The notes below the pieces were generated by a model. It saw only the letters and a list, made by a program, of their open reading frames with translations. It was not told the DNA's origin and did no database searches. A stretch of 64,000 nt of DNA from Desmonostoc muscorum FACHB-395 (GTDB taxonomy: Bacteria; Cyanobacteriota; Cyanobacteriia; Cyanobacteriales; Nostocaceae): the NCBI RefSeq assembly GCF_014698035.1, contig NZ_JACJSF010000024.1, positions 1-64,000 of the forward strand, given 5' to 3'. Below are positions 1-9,232 of the stretch, in pieces (position 1 is the first letter of the stretch; each line of letters begins with the position of its first letter). The translations under genes and the position numbers were made by a program.

Positions 1-79
1 GATATCGGACATGGGCTGATTGTGGTTTCTGAGTTGTCGTTGTGAGAGACAATAACTCTACTACATCGGCCCTCTCTCC

Positions 80-1207
80 TCATCCTCTTATTTTGGCTAA
101 GGTATTGTCTAGGGGAGATAATAATTCAGCGTGGAAACCTAAACCGCTACCTAGTTGATCCAAACGACCATGTACTAATTCGCCACCGTAACGGGTATAT
201 AGTTCTAGCAATTCTTCGCGATCGATATTGGCGGGATTGTTATTTTCCACCAAATGGTCTTTATTGCGGGTATCCCAATGCCAAATTAAATCGGTGTACA
301 AACTAGCACCCCAAGCTGCACCTCCTTCTAAAAAGGCAAACTTGAGTGTGGGGAAGCGATGAGTTACGCCACCAAAGAACAGAGATTTACATAGTGCTTC
401 CGCAGCCGATGCAAAGTGACCAATATGGTTGTATTGGTAATTGCTAATGGAACGCCGATTGATCCAGCCCATACCGGAAGAGTGGGTGGTGGGTACAACT
501 TTCAGTTCTACGCACTTTGCCCAGAAGGGATCGTAATCATATTTGCTATCCAAGCCAAAAGTATCAATCCAGATGGCTTCGTTGGCTACTTCTTCGCCAT
601 ATTTCTCAAAGGCGGGAATGGGGCGGCGGATATGTCCGGGGATTTGAATTGCTTTGAGTCCCAGCACTTTCACCGCATATTCCAATTCTGCGATCGCCTC
701 TTCGGGCGTATTCATGGGAATGGCAGCAATGGGTGTTAAGCGATCGCTATAAGGACGGAAAATATCAGCGTGATAAGTGTTAGCCGCACGACAAACAGCC
801 CGCCGCATTTCTTCATTGCCGATGTGTGGAGCCATCGTTGCCAAGTTGGGGTACACAACTGCAAAGTCTGTACCAGCTTCTTGTAAGCGTTCGTGTAACA
901 ACTTTGGCAAGCTAATGGTAGCTAAATTTAGGGGATCGTTAGTGGGACGAGTCCAGAAAGGAGGGCGGGCGGTGCGGTAAGTGCGGCGTTCATCCCAAGA
1001 TTGTTTAAACCATTTAGAGCGAGATGCACCGGGTAAGTGTTCTTGAAAACGCTCTGCGATCGCAGTTCCAGCAACTTGCTCTAAATAGTCTAAGAATGCT
1101 GGGGGAAATTCTTGGGTATGTACATCAGTATCGATGATCGGATAACCCAGTTTTTCCCGAATTTGAGCAGACTTGGTTTTTCTGGGACGGTCTAATGCAA
1201 TAGTCAT
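80..1207 (-). CDS. Amidohydrolase-2 family metal-dependent hydrolase
   Basis: This is a TIM-barrel hydrolase of the amidohydrolase-2 (ACMSD-like) family, about 375 residues long. The N-terminal IIDTDVHTQEF stretch supplies the D-x-H metal-binding type of motif. VVPTTHSSG in the middle and FLEGGAAWG near the C-terminus match the later barrel strands of the family. An upstream in-frame ATG at 1249 exists, but the start at 1207 has an AAGG-type ribosome site just before it and was preferred. It is the last gene of a minus-strand set with a sulfonate-binding lipoprotein, a ferredoxin and a flavoprotein. A role in breaking down an organosulfur or aromatic substrate is therefore an inference from context. 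The substrate cannot be told from sequence. Confidence 0.8.
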   Translation of the reverse strand: MTIALDRPRKTKSAQIREKLGYPIIDTDVHTQEFPPAFLDYLEQVAGTAIAERFQEHLPGASRSKWFKQSWDERRTYRTARPPFWTRPTNDPLNLATISLPKLLHERLQEAGTDFAVVYPNLATMAPHIGNEEMRRAVCRAANTYHADIFRPYSDRLTPIAAIPMNTPEEAIAELEYAVKVLGLKAIQIPGHIRRPIPAFEKYGEEVANEAIWIDTFGLDSKYDYDPFWAKCVELKVVPTTHSSGMGWINRRSISNYQYNHIGHFASAAEALCKSLFFGGVTHRFPTLKFAFLEGGAAWGASLYTDLIWHWDTRNKDHLVENNNPANIDREELLELYTRYGGELVHGRLDQLGSGLGFHAELLSPLDNTLAKIRG

Positions 1208-1387
1208 AGGTTCTACCTTATTTTTCAATTGGATTGGGTAGATAGTCAATGCTGATTCAGAAGGTTGTTTACTCTCTTCTCAACAGCAATTCTTTTGAAG
1301 AAGTTGGGATTTTTCTTTATATGTGGCGTAATTAGTAAAGATAAAATCTCGAAAATCAGCTTCACTGATAATTTCCTTCTCCATAAA

Positions 1388-1417
1388 TTCTCTCTGCGTT
1401 CTCTGCGCCTCTGTGGT
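1388..1417. repeat. Dispersed 30-bp repeat (CTCTGCG/CGCAGAG family), copy 1
   Basis: The segment reads TTCTCTCTGCGTTCTCTGCG followed by CCTCTGTGGT. Near-identical copies, in either orientation, lie at about 13382-13412, 27478-27507 and 59233-59262, always in spacers. A GC-rich palindromic segment (about 1418-1445) of the short-dispersed-repeat type follows directly. Confidence 0.8.
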
Positions 1418-1470
1418 AGCCTGCGGCAAGCCGCTCCGCGTCTACGTTAAAAAAAACAAGATAAATAAAA

Positions 1471-2487
1471 TTAACGCGGCTGTTCATTAACAACCCAATC
1501 TGTTAATTTAAAGTCCGACTTTGCTAAACCCTGCGAGACTAAAAATTTCTTTGTTCCCTCTAAAAGTTTCACTCCCTCGGCTGGTAATGGTTCTTCTGAT
1601 ACTTGTCTGAGTGGAAACGATACTTTTATAATATCGATGGGATATTTAGTAATTTGAGCGTGATACTGATAATATTCTTCAGAATTCGCTTTTAAATCCT
1701 TAGCTGCTTCTGTGAGAATTGCATTAAATTTCTGCGGGAAATCAGGCTGTTTCGCCAAAAAGCTTTCGGTTGCAACCACTAATGATGTCCCTGACAAACC
1801 CTGATGATTTGCCGAAGAATCAATCACTGGAAACCCTTGTGATTTCAAAAAAGGGCCCAAATCGCTTGAGGTTGCATAAGCTGCTACATCACCACGTTCT
1901 AAAGCTGCTTTTGCCTCAGTAGTCATCAAGTGAACAACTTTTACATCCTTGGCAATTTTAGCTTCAGCTAATAGACCCAGCAGGTATCGATGCATATAAG
2001 AGCCTTTTTGAGTAGCTATTTTTTGACCCTTAAGTTCGGCAAGCGATCGCGCACCATTCTTTTTCGCTACTAACCAGGCGGTTGTATTAAATTGGCTAAT
2101 CCGCAACAGTCGGGTTTCTTGACCCCTAGCTTTCAAAACTATGGCTGGTGTATCGCCTAAAGAACCAACATCTAATTGTCCGGCGACAAGCGCCTCATTT
2201 AAATCCGGCCCGTTAGGAAATCTTGCAAAAGTAATATTTTTAAATCCTGCTTTTTGCAACTCACGATTTAAAATTCCTTTTTTCTTTGCCCAACCAAGTG
2301 CCCCTGTAGGTTCTGAACTACCTACATAACCTATTCGTAGGGTAGAAATATTATTAGATGCAGCGACAGCTTTATTGACATTAACAGCCTCAATGGATTG
2401 AGCAGATTTAGTTTCACCTTGGCTACATGCTGTAGTTAGTAGCAGTAGGACACAAGCTACTGAGGTTGATAATCTCGTACTAGACAT
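1471..2487 (-). CDS. ABC transporter substrate-binding lipoprotein, sulfonate/taurine type (SsuA/TauA-like)
   Basis: This is a periplasmic binding protein of the nitrate/sulfonate/taurine (NMT1/SsuA) family, 338 residues from the chosen start. The start at 2487 gives a clear lipoprotein signal: a short basic N-terminus, a hydrophobic stretch, and lipobox LTTAC with Cys21. The longer reading from 2754 would add 89 residues encoded by a repeat element and is not credible. Motifs such as LRIGYVGSSEPTGALGWAKK and GQLDVGSLGDTPAIVLKARG are typical of the family. No SsuA gene lies beside ssuC/ssuB on the plus strand, so this protein probably feeds that permease. A repeat element sits directly upstream and separates it from the ferredoxin gene. 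Confidence 0.88.
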   Translation of the reverse strand: MSSTRLSTSVACVLLLLTTACSQGETKSAQSIEAVNVNKAVAASNNISTLRIGYVGSSEPTGALGWAKKKGILNRELQKAGFKNITFARFPNGPDLNEALVAGQLDVGSLGDTPAIVLKARGQETRLLRISQFNTTAWLVAKKNGARSLAELKGQKIATQKGSYMHRYLLGLLAEAKIAKDVKVVHLMTTEAKAALERGDVAAYATSSDLGPFLKSQGFPVIDSSANHQGLSGTSLVVATESFLAKQPDFPQKFNAILTEAAKDLKANSEEYYQYHAQITKYPIDIIKVSFPLRQVSEEPLPAEGVKLLEGTKKFLVSQGLAKSDFKLTDWVVNEQPR

Positions 2488-2494
2488 AAGGTAT

Positions 2495-2678
2495 CTAGGG
2501 CGTGTTTCCAAACCTCTGGTTAAGCAATCTCGTCTTTGAAGATCCCCCCAACCCCCCTTAAAAAGGGGGGCTTTAAGAATTTCTTTTCCCTCTTTAAAAA
2601 GAAGGGCTTTAAGAATTTCTTTTCCCCCCTTTTTAAGGGGGGTTAGGGGGGATCTTCGAGTTTGAAAACAGTCACTAG
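2495..2678. repeat. MITE-like element with terminal inverted repeats and GGGGGATC palindromic core
   Basis: The element is about 184 bp with imperfect 18-bp ends (CTAGGGCGTGTTTCCAAA and TTTGAAAACAGTCACTAG, about 13 of 18 matching in inverse). Inside are inverted GATCCCCCC...CCCCCTTAAAAAGGGGGG arms and a tandem TTTAAGAATTTCTTTTCCC unit. A longer relative is at 43241-43448. It lies between the ferredoxin and lipoprotein genes, 8 bp before the lipoprotein start, so it could affect expression of that gene. Confidence 0.75.
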
Positions 2679-2773
2679 ACTCAAAATACCTAATTTTTAT
2701 AGGACTACGTTCTGCTTCCTGCTTCTTGCTTCCTGCCTTTTTTAATGCCAGCATGACTTTTTTCTCCGCCGCA

Positions 2774-3103
2774 CTACTTCATCTGCTTCAAAATTTGGAA
2801 TGTTTGATCCGCTTTTGCTGTTGAAGTACGTTTATGCCCCCAACCGATGTTTTCCCGGTAACTACCCAGCAGCCCAACTTCTGCCAATTCTGCCTCGTTG
2901 ACTGAAGCCGTCACATCGCTTTCTGGTGCTACATAAAGCGCATCAACTGGACAATACAATTCGCACATATAACAAGTTTGACAGTCACTCTGTCGGGCAA
3001 TGGTTGGCGGCGCATCAGCTACACGGTCAAATACGTTGGTTGGACAAATATTCACGCAGATATTACATTTTATGCACCGCGATTCGCTGACCAACTCAAT
3101 CAC
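2774..3103 (-). CDS. Ferredoxin with two [4Fe-4S] clusters (AprB-like small subunit)
   Basis: This is a 109-residue dicluster ferredoxin. Two complete motifs are visible: C10-x2-C13-x2-C16-x3-C20-P and C41-x2-C44-x2-C47-x3-C51-P. Its start overlaps the stop of the upstream flavoprotein gene by 4 bp, which implies translational coupling and probably a two-subunit enzyme. The pairing of a fumarate-reductase-like flavoprotein with a dicluster ferredoxin resembles AprA/AprB adenylylsulfate reductase, but the protein is shorter than a typical AprB. The sulfonate-binding lipoprotein gene lies downstream. An electron-transfer role for an organosulfur oxidoreductase is inferred. Confidence 0.88.
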   Translation of the reverse strand: MIELVSESRCIKCNICVNICPTNVFDRVADAPPTIARQSDCQTCYMCELYCPVDALYVAPESDVTASVNEAELAEVGLLGSYRENIGWGHKRTSTAKADQTFQILKQMK

Positions 3104-4734
3104 ACTGCTGCTCCTATTTTAGATAAAGGCTTTTCTGTACTTAGCGGCTGACTCTTCACCCAAACCTGATCTAATCCGCCGCTAATCAGGTGATGTTGCT
3201 GGTTCGCATCAAGTTCTGGATAGTCTTGATGTTTGTGCATCCCACGAGTTTCTTTACGTTCAATGGCACTACTGTACATCCATCGTGCTGTGGCTACCAT
3301 TGCCGTAGCTTCTCGCGCCCGGATTAGCTCTTTATCTGATGTTACCTGGCTGTTGCGGAGTTCTTGCCAAAGATGATTTAGCTTACTCAAAGACTCGGTT
3401 AAGCCTTGTTCTGTACGGAAATAGTTCTTTTCGTAGGGGAATACTTCAGCTTGGACTGCTTGAATAATTTCATCAGTTGCTAAGGAGCGATGCCTTCGGC
3501 GGCAAGCTACGCTCCCACTCTGTAATCCTACCTCTCCAACACCCTTAACATGGCGTTGAGTTTTGTGTTCTCCCAAGCTGCGGGTATATTCAGCAGCCGA
3601 TTTACCTGACCAATAGCCAGAAGATATTGCCCAAGCTGCGTTATGACTACCACCGCCAGTAAATCCGCCACAAATCAGTTCGCGTGTAGCCGCATCTCCA
3701 GCCGCGTAAAGTCCCCGCACAGAACTAGCACAACTCTCATCTACAATCCGAATTCCTCCCGTACCGCGCACAGTTCCCTCTAGGCGCAGGGTGACAGGGA
3801 AACGTTGGGTAAATGGATCGATACCTGCACGATCGAAGGGTAAAAAGAAGTTGGGCTGTGCTAAACGCATAGATGGCCGCATCGATTCCGCCGCTTTGTC
3901 TATGATGGCGTAAACTGGCTGTTGCAGTAATGTCTGGGCAATTACTGACCGTCTATGAGAACTTGCACCCGGAATCACACTACCGTCTTCGTAGGTGAAA
4001 GTTGCCCAATTATAAAACAGGGTTTTGGTAACTGAAGAAAAAGCGGGGGAGATGCCATAGGCATTGGAAAATTCCATACCTGACATCTCAGCACCTGCTT
4101 CAGCAGCCATCAGATAACCATCCCCCGTCAGGACGTTGCATCCTAACGCTTTACTGAGAAATGCACAGCCGCCTGTGGCGATAATTGTGGACTGCGATCG
4201 CACTTTCCATTTCTCACCAGTTTGACGATTCACACCTGTTGCACCAGCAACAGCACCATCGTCATCTACCAGTAGTTCTAAGGCGGGGCTATTATCTAAA
4301 ATCTTGACTCCAGCGCGTTGAATTTGCCGCCGCATCAGCCGCATATACTCTGGCCCTTGCAGCGATCGCCGGTAGGGTTTGCCTTCATCGTCGGTAGGGA
4401 AGGGATAACCCCACTCTGCTAACTGATTGACGTTTGCATAGGTCTGATCCAGTACTCGATCCATCCAATTGCGATCGGACAAAAACCCACCCAACGATTC
4501 TCGACTCGCCTTTGCAGTTTCTCGTGCTTCTGGGTCAGGCGGCACATACCACACACCGTTTCCAGATGCAGCAGCGCATCCAGTCGTACCACAATATCCT
4601 TTGTCTACCAGGACAACTTTTGCTCCACTTGATGCAGCACTCCAAGCCGCCCAAGTTCCAGCTGGCCCACCTCCAATCACAAGCACATCTGCTTCTAAGT
4701 CAAGTTCAAAATCGGTTGTTAACGTCTTCAGCAT
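3100..4734 (-). CDS. FAD-dependent oxidoreductase, fumarate reductase/succinate dehydrogenase flavoprotein (AprA-like)
   Basis: This is a 544-residue flavoprotein. The dinucleotide-binding motif DVLVIGGGPAGTWAA starts at residue 16. GTTGCAAASGNG follows, and the FAD-closing segment GLYAAGDAATRELICGGFTGGG is in the second half, all typical of the FRD/SDH/AprA superfamily. It overlaps the ferredoxin gene by 4 bp. Between HVKGVGEVG and LATDEIIQAV, a GC-rich palindromic short dispersed repeat (about 3485-3522) is inserted in frame and encodes a Ser/Arg/Cys-rich insert. The 5' leader has a duplicated CCCCATCGAT motif. The substrate is unknown; adenylylsulfate or an organosulfur compound would suit the surroundings. 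Confidence 0.85.
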   Translation of the reverse strand: MLKTLTTDFELDLEADVLVIGGGPAGTWAAWSAASSGAKVVLVDKGYCGTTGCAAASGNGVWYVPPDPEARETAKASRESLGGFLSDRNWMDRVLDQTYANVNQLAEWGYPFPTDDEGKPYRRSLQGPEYMRLMRRQIQRAGVKILDNSPALELLVDDDGAVAGATGVNRQTGEKWKVRSQSTIIATGGCAFLSKALGCNVLTGDGYLMAAEAGAEMSGMEFSNAYGISPAFSSVTKTLFYNWATFTYEDGSVIPGASSHRRSVIAQTLLQQPVYAIIDKAAESMRPSMRLAQPNFFLPFDRAGIDPFTQRFPVTLRLEGTVRGTGGIRIVDESCASSVRGLYAAGDAATRELICGGFTGGGSHNAAWAISSGYWSGKSAAEYTRSLGEHKTQRHVKGVGEVGLQSGSVACRRRHRSLATDEIIQAVQAEVFPYEKNYFRTEQGLTESLSKLNHLWQELRNSQVTSDKELIRAREATAMVATARWMYSSAIERKETRGMHKHQDYPELDANQQHHLISGGLDQVWVKSQPLSTEKPLSKIGAAV

Positions 4735-4745
4735 TTACAATTTCC

Positions 4746-4789
4746 CCCCATCGATAAAGTCTTAAGCATCAAGTCTTCACCCCATCGAT
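4746..4789. promoter_or_regulatory. Direct-repeat pair CCCCATCGAT in the leader of the flavoprotein-ferredoxin operon
   Basis: Identical copies of CCCCATCGAT lie at 4746-4755 and 4780-4789, 34 bp apart start to start. Each is accompanied by an AAGTCTT copy (4757-4763 and 4771-4777). They are 12 to 55 bp upstream of the minus-strand start codon at 4734. The position suits an operator, but no known regulator site is recognised. Confidence 0.35.
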
Positions 4790-5091
4790 GCTGCAAAATA
4801 TTCAGAAATCTTTTTGCCCATTTACTTGAGGACTTCTCAGTAGCCTCTATTTATGGCTCATTTAGCCAGAATAGAAAATCCTTTAACTTGATCGGCGAAC
4901 CGTAGTTTATTTATATAACAAAGCTTTTCACAGTTTGAGATAAAAAGCAAGCATTTTAACAAATTCAAATGTAAATTTATCAAAACAGAATTCAGGTGTC
5001 AGGACGGGCTAAACCCTAGCTATCCGCTAACAAAATTAATAATGAATGCTGTACAACGGAGGGTAGCAAGGCCGCGATCGGTAGAAATATC
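4790..5091. other. Intergenic, no gene seen
   Basis: This AT-rich spacer probably holds the promoter of the minus-strand flavoprotein operon and the 3' end of the glycosyltransferase gene. I see no open frame, RNA gene or strong terminator in it. Confidence 0.5.
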
Positions 5092-6105
5092 TTAAGAATC
5101 CTCATTTCTTTTAAGGTGGGGAGCCTCAACTAGTTTGTCAGTATTATGATGTGTTGAATTCGGCGATTTAGAATAGAAGCCACCTACCTCTGCCAAAGTA
5201 TAAAGGGGCCTGGCTTTAACTTCTTCATAGATGCGCCCTATATATTCGCCTAAAATGCCAACACTAACTAACTGCACAGATCCGAGAAAGAAAATTGCCA
5301 TCAAAATAATCGTGAACCCAGTTAAAGGCGAATGGGGAAGAAAAAGCCGCCAATACAAGATTAATAAAGCCATGAAGATGGCCGCCGCCGCCGCTAATAA
5401 GCCTAAGTAGGTTGATAACCGCAGTGGCACTATTGAAAAGGATACTAAACCATTAATAGCAAGGGCCAAAGATTTGCTGAAAGTGTATTTAACTTCCCCA
5501 GCAAAGCGGGGATCGCGCTCGAACCGAATTGCTGTCTGCTGAAAGCCAACCCAAGAACGCAAACCACGAATGTAGCGGGTACGTTCTGGCATAGAATTGA
5601 GAATATCTACAATTTGCCGATCCATTAAACAAAAATCACCAGTATCAGTAGGAATATCTACATCTGCAAGCTTCTTGAGGAGGCGATAAAAAAAATAGGC
5701 AGTAAAACGCTTAAACCATCCTTCCTTGAGGCGTTGAGTGCGTTGAGCGTAGACGACCTGATAGCCCTGTCGCCATTTTTCAATCATGTCTGGGATTAGT
5801 TCTGGCGGATCTTGTAAGTCAGCATCAAGGATAATAATAACTTGACCCCGAACAAAATTAAGACCAGCAGTAACTGCAATTTGATGACCAAAGTTACGAG
5901 CAAAGCTCAAGTAGCAAATGCGTGGGTCTTTTTGATGGAGTTCTCGTATTAATTGTAAGGAGCGATCGCGGCTACCATCATTGATTAAAATTAATTCGAC
6001 AAGACCATCTAGCCGATTCATTACTGCACTTAGTCTGCGGTATAGTTCGGGTATAATTTCTTCTTCGTTATAAATTGGAACAATCAATGAATACTTTGGT
6101 AGCAT
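5092..6105 (-). CDS. Membrane-anchored family 2 glycosyltransferase (DPM1/GtrB-like)
   Basis: This 337-residue protein has a GT-A domain followed by two C-terminal membrane helices. [20 protein letters not shown] opens the nucleotide-sugar fold, and [13 protein letters not shown] carries the metal-binding D-x-D and QD residues. [11 protein letters not shown] is the usual acceptor-side signature. The helices are around [18 protein letters not shown] and [20 protein letters not shown]. The family (dolichyl/undecaprenyl-phosphate sugar synthases such as GtrB and ArnC) moves a sugar onto a polyprenyl phosphate at the cytoplasmic face of the membrane. The gene lies between the sulfur genes and a TVP38 gene and shares no obvious operon with them. 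Confidence 0.9.
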   Translation of the reverse strand: MLPKYSLIVPIYNEEEIIPELYRRLSAVMNRLDGLVELILINDGSRDRSLQLIRELHQKDPRICYLSFARNFGHQIAVTAGLNFVRGQVIIILDADLQDPPELIPDMIEKWRQGYQVVYAQRTQRLKEGWFKRFTAYFFYRLLKKLADVDIPTDTGDFCLMDRQIVDILNSMPERTRYIRGLRSWVGFQQTAIRFERDPRFAGEVKYTFSKSLALAINGLVSFSIVPLRLSTYLGLLAAAAAIFMALLILYWRLFLPHSPLTGFTIILMAIFFLGSVQLVSVGILGEYIGRIYEEVKARPLYTLAEVGGFYSKSPNSTHHNTDKLVEAPHLKRNEDS

Positions 6106-6213
6106 CTAGGAATTCCGTTTAATTTTGAAACAGCCAAGCTGACAGACTGCTTCTCATGATAAATGGTTTAGTTCTCAGTATACTTAGCAAGATTCAAGTC
6201 AGATTGTTATAGT

Positions 6214-6924
6214 TTATTTATTCTCCGGGTTGATGTCATCTGAAGAGTCAGATTCTTTAAGGCTTTCTACAGCTTTTTTAGGAAAAGTCCGACGATGGCG
6301 ATACCAAGTAGACCCTGCTACTAGTATTCCAGTTAAGCCCAAAGCTAGTACTAGCGGCAAAAAATCACCTGTTTTGACTGCTTTCAAACCAGAACTACCT
6401 AGTAGTACAAAAGGTAAGACACTAGGAACAGTACCAAGTGTTGTGCCCATAACATAATCTTTAAAGCTAATCGAAGTCAGTCCAGCAACAAAGTTTACTA
6501 AGCCATAAGGCATGATTGGTACTAGTCGGATGGCAAACATATAAAAAAGCCCTCCACGCCGTACCTCCGCATCCATAGCTTGCCAGCGTCCTGCTAGTCG
6601 TTTTGCAACTGTTTTCCGTCCAATAGTACGAGTAAAAACGAAAGCAATAATTGCCGCAATAATTGCTCCAAAACTAGTCCAAAAAGTACCCAGCCAAGGG
6701 CCAAAAATTGCACCTCCAGTCAAATTCAACACTGTTGAGGGCAGAACTAACATAGTTGCTACAACATACAAAGCAACATAAATAATCGGTGCCCAGATAC
6801 CAGAAGCTTTCAGCAAAGCCTGAATTTGTGCTGGTTCAATACCGCCAATCAGATATACTCCTATACCAGTTGCAATTATGCAACTCAGCGTAAGTAGTAA
6901 AATACCAGTTTTCAAGTTCCACAC
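6214..6924 (-). CDS. TVP38/TMEM64 family membrane protein
   Basis: This is a 236-residue integral membrane protein of the TVP38/TMEM64 (DedA-related, SNARE-associated Golgi domain) family. It has about five to six hydrophobic segments. The family core is clear: VLPSTVLNLTGGAIFGPWLG, then FTRTIGRKTV, then RLVPIMPYGLVNFVAGLTSI. The C-terminus is hydrophilic and acidic (SLKESDSSDD). DedA/TVP38 proteins have been linked to lipid scrambling and membrane homeostasis. A specific role here is unknown. The gene is 108 bp upstream of the glycosyltransferase gene on the same strand. Confidence 0.9.
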   Translation of the reverse strand: MWNLKTGILLLTLSCIIATGIGVYLIGGIEPAQIQALLKASGIWAPIIYVALYVVATMLVLPSTVLNLTGGAIFGPWLGTFWTSFGAIIAAIIAFVFTRTIGRKTVAKRLAGRWQAMDAEVRRGGLFYMFAIRLVPIMPYGLVNFVAGLTSISFKDYVMGTTLGTVPSVLPFVLLGSSGLKAVKTGDFLPLVLALGLTGILVAGSTWYRHRRTFPKKAVESLKESDSSDDINPENK

Positions 6925-7336
6925 TAGAACTCTACTCCTACTTTTTTTGTAACATAACCCATCTTTCGCAAATATCCCTTTTAATTAACTCGCATAAACG
7001 AGTCAAAAACGAAATGTCCTCAAGATGTTTTTCACAGCTGGAAGAATCTTGAGAACAGTTAAGTTTTTGACAATCCATTATTAAGGATATGCCAGTGTAG
7101 CGATATTTGTTCAGTCTGGGGAATGTCAACAAAGAGGAAAGGGGGCAGGGGAGAATGGCACTAAGAAAAGCGCAAACCCGTGATTTAACCGGCTTTTGAG
7201 TGTGGGGACCGTGGGGACTGTGGGGAGCCAGATTTCTTCCCCATCCTCCCACACCTCCCTCCCACACCTCCCCTGCCTCCCTTGCCCCCTGCCTCTTCGG
7301 TCAAAGTTCTACATTAGAAAACCTAAGTTTTCCCGA
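6925..7336. other. Intergenic with a G-rich hairpin repeat
   Basis: The spacer holds copy 1 of the GTGTGGGGA/TCCCACAC hairpin family (about 7157-7285). The remaining part contains only a doubtful 46-codon frame on the minus strand (6938-7078). Confidence 0.6.
7157..7285. repeat. GTGTGGG hairpin repeat, copy 1 (core inverted relative to the other copies)
   Basis: The head is GGCACTAAGAAAAGC, followed by GTGTGGGGACCGTGGGGACT, a core GGGGAGCCAGATTTCTTCCC, and CCTCCCACACCTCCC. The same head and arms occur at 22878-23014 and 25077-25198, and the arms alone at 15568-15638. In those copies the core reads in the opposite direction. Confidence 0.75.
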
Positions 7337-9232
7337 TTAAAACCTAAAGACAGTACGAACCCAAGCAAATAAACTATCAGGATTGCTGGCATCAGAGTCC
7401 GGTGCAGTAATCCAGATTAAACCCGGTGTCACCTCAATATTATCTCCGATTTTATATTGGTAAAATGCCTCAACGTGCAGGGAGGTATCTTTGTCTGCTT
7501 GTCCTGCACCTGCTCCCAAATTTACACCCTGACTGAGCCTGGTGAGTTTCGGCTCCATACCAACTAAAATCCCCCCTAAAGCACCCTCACTAAAAAGATC
7601 GGGGAATGCTAGTCCTACAGCCCAATCCATTGCACTACCATCACCGCGCCCTAAATAGCGGTGCGCTCCATAACTTATCCACCCATTAATTGCCAACTTG
7701 GAATTAACTTGATAGAACGCCTGTAGTCCATAAAGATTGGCTACAGTTCCCGCTCCAGCTACGGTGCTGTTTACCAGGTTACTACCGACTGCTGGGCCGA
7801 AGTTTGTTCCGCTTAGACCTTGGGTATTCGCTGGACTATAAGTATTGACGTAAGTTGCTGCTACCCGAAAATTTCGATTAGAGGAGTAGTAGATTATCTG
7901 TGCTAAAGCTAAATACCTGCCTGTAAATAAGCCATTATTAGTTGTGGGATTACCACCGTTTGGTGCGCTGTACGCTATCCCCACTTGAACCTGTTTGCCT
8001 AATTTTTGGAGTATGGCAATTCCGGGCCCGCTATCTCCATAGTTATAGACCAAAGACCGCCGTGAAAATCGTGAAATCCCATTAGCGCCGGTTGCAGAAG
8101 ACGATTCAAAATATGGATTGATAGGGCCAGAAAGACCTATCTCACTAGCTCCATCAGACAGAGCATAAATGTTAACTTGAGTATCTGGATTAGGTAAAAA
8201 ACGATACCGCACGCCACCGAGAAGAATAGTATTACGTGCAAAGGTAATACTGGAGTTATCAGCAGTTCTCCCCTCAAAAGTTCCTAATAATCCAGCTCTT
8301 GTTTGTCCTAATGATTCAATATTTCCACCTGACAGCGATAAGCTGAGTGAATCTTTACCGTTAAAACTAGTGTTTAACCGTAAAGTCGTTGAACCTTGAA
8401 GTGTGGCATTGCGAGGTGCAGGTCTTTTGGTAACGACATTATTGCCAGCCAGAACCGAGCCAAGAACAATCTGCGCTCGACCTATAAGTTTAGTTGTGGT
8501 TGTAAACTGATTTGCCTCTAATTTCGCAGTCCGCGTTTCCAAGTTATCTAAGCGTCCCCGAAATTGAGCAAGTTCTGGAGAAAATTGTTCTTGTAGTTTT
8601 TTGATGGCATCCAAGTCTTCTCGTTTGACCAAATCTGCCGTTGAAGTCGCTATTAATTCATTGAGGCGATCTAAAGCAGCATTCAACCCAGCAGCAAATT
8701 CATACCGTGTTAGGGCACGATTCCCTTTAAATGTGTCATCTGTATATCCAGCAATTACACCGTAGCGCTCCACCAAAGACTGTAGTGCTTGAAATGCCCA
8801 ATCTGTCGGCAAAACATCTGACAATTGTGAGACGGATGTTACTTGTCCTGCTGCATTATTTGTAGCTTTTTTGTTAGTTGGCGGTGCAACTTCCAACAAT
8901 TGCGAGACAGGTGTGACTCGTTCTGGGCTGGTAGCCTTTTTACTAGTTAGCGGTGGAATTGAAGAAGAAGGTAGGACGCAGGATAGCGCACAGGAAGCAG
9001 GAGGGGATGCGACCTCTCCTGGCCCTTTACCTTCTGCCTCTATCGTTGAAGTTTCTAGTGTTTGATTGACAATTGCTTCTGGAGCTTTGTTCACTTCTGC
9101 TTCAGCAGTAGATACATCAGATTTAGGAAGTTCAGCGTGACTTTTTACTGGATAAAAAACCAGAATGGCGAGAATATCTAGCAATAAGAACGTGAACATT
9201 ATGTATCTATATTTAGAGCGAAAATTCGACAT
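7337..9232 (-). CDS. SLH-domain OprB-type porin (cyanobacterial outer-membrane porin)
   Basis: This protein of about 631 residues is an outer-membrane channel. An N-terminal signal sequence (FTFLLLDILAILVFYPV) is followed by a low-complexity Ser/Pro/Thr linker. Next comes one SLH domain (DVLPTDWAFQALQSLVERYG through RALTRYEFAAGLNAALDRL), which in cyanobacteria binds peptidoglycan-linked polymer. A short coiled coil (about ELAQFRGRLDNLETRTAKLE) leads into an OprB-type beta-barrel ending in Phe (WVRTVFRF), the usual BAM signal. The TTG at 9250 extends the frame, but GAGGAG lies 10 nt before the ATG at 9232, so that start was chosen. Such porins carry small solutes or inorganic ions; the substrate here is unknown. 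Confidence 0.9.
   Translation of the reverse strand: MSNFRSKYRYIMFTFLLLDILAILVFYPVKSHAELPKSDVSTAEAEVNKAPEAIVNQTLETSTIEAEGKGPGEVASPPASCALSCVLPSSSIPPLTSKKATSPERVTPVSQLLEVAPPTNKKATNNAAGQVTSVSQLSDVLPTDWAFQALQSLVERYGVIAGYTDDTFKGNRALTRYEFAAGLNAALDRLNELIATSTADLVKREDLDAIKKLQEQFSPELAQFRGRLDNLETRTAKLEANQFTTTTKLIGRAQIVLGSVLAGNNVVTKRPAPRNATLQGSTTLRLNTSFNGKDSLSLSLSGGNIESLGQTRAGLLGTFEGRTADNSSITFARNTILLGGVRYRFLPNPDTQVNIYALSDGASEIGLSGPINPYFESSSATGANGISRFSRRSLVYNYGDSGPGIAILQKLGKQVQVGIAYSAPNGGNPTTNNGLFTGRYLALAQIIYYSSNRNFRVAATYVNTYSPANTQGLSGTNFGPAVGSNLVNSTVAGAGTVANLYGLQAFYQVNSKLAINGWISYGAHRYLGRGDGSAMDWAVGLAFPDLFSEGALGGILVGMEPKLTRLSQGVNLGAGAGQADKDTSLHVEAFYQYKIGDNIEVTPGLIWITAPDSDASNPDSLFAWVRTVFRF

Noticed and set aside
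416..739. Plus-strand frame of 107 codons opposite the amidohydrolase
   Set aside because: It is a shadow of the conserved minus-strand gene and has no family features.
2488..2754. 89-residue N-terminal extension of the sulfonate-binding lipoprotein
   Set aside because: It translates a MITE-like repeat, and the lipoprotein signal begins only at 2487.
6938..7078. 46-codon minus-strand frame with four Cys, between the TVP38 and porin genes
   Set aside because: There is no ribosome site, no recognisable motif, and the upstream extension is pure repeat translation. It may be chance.
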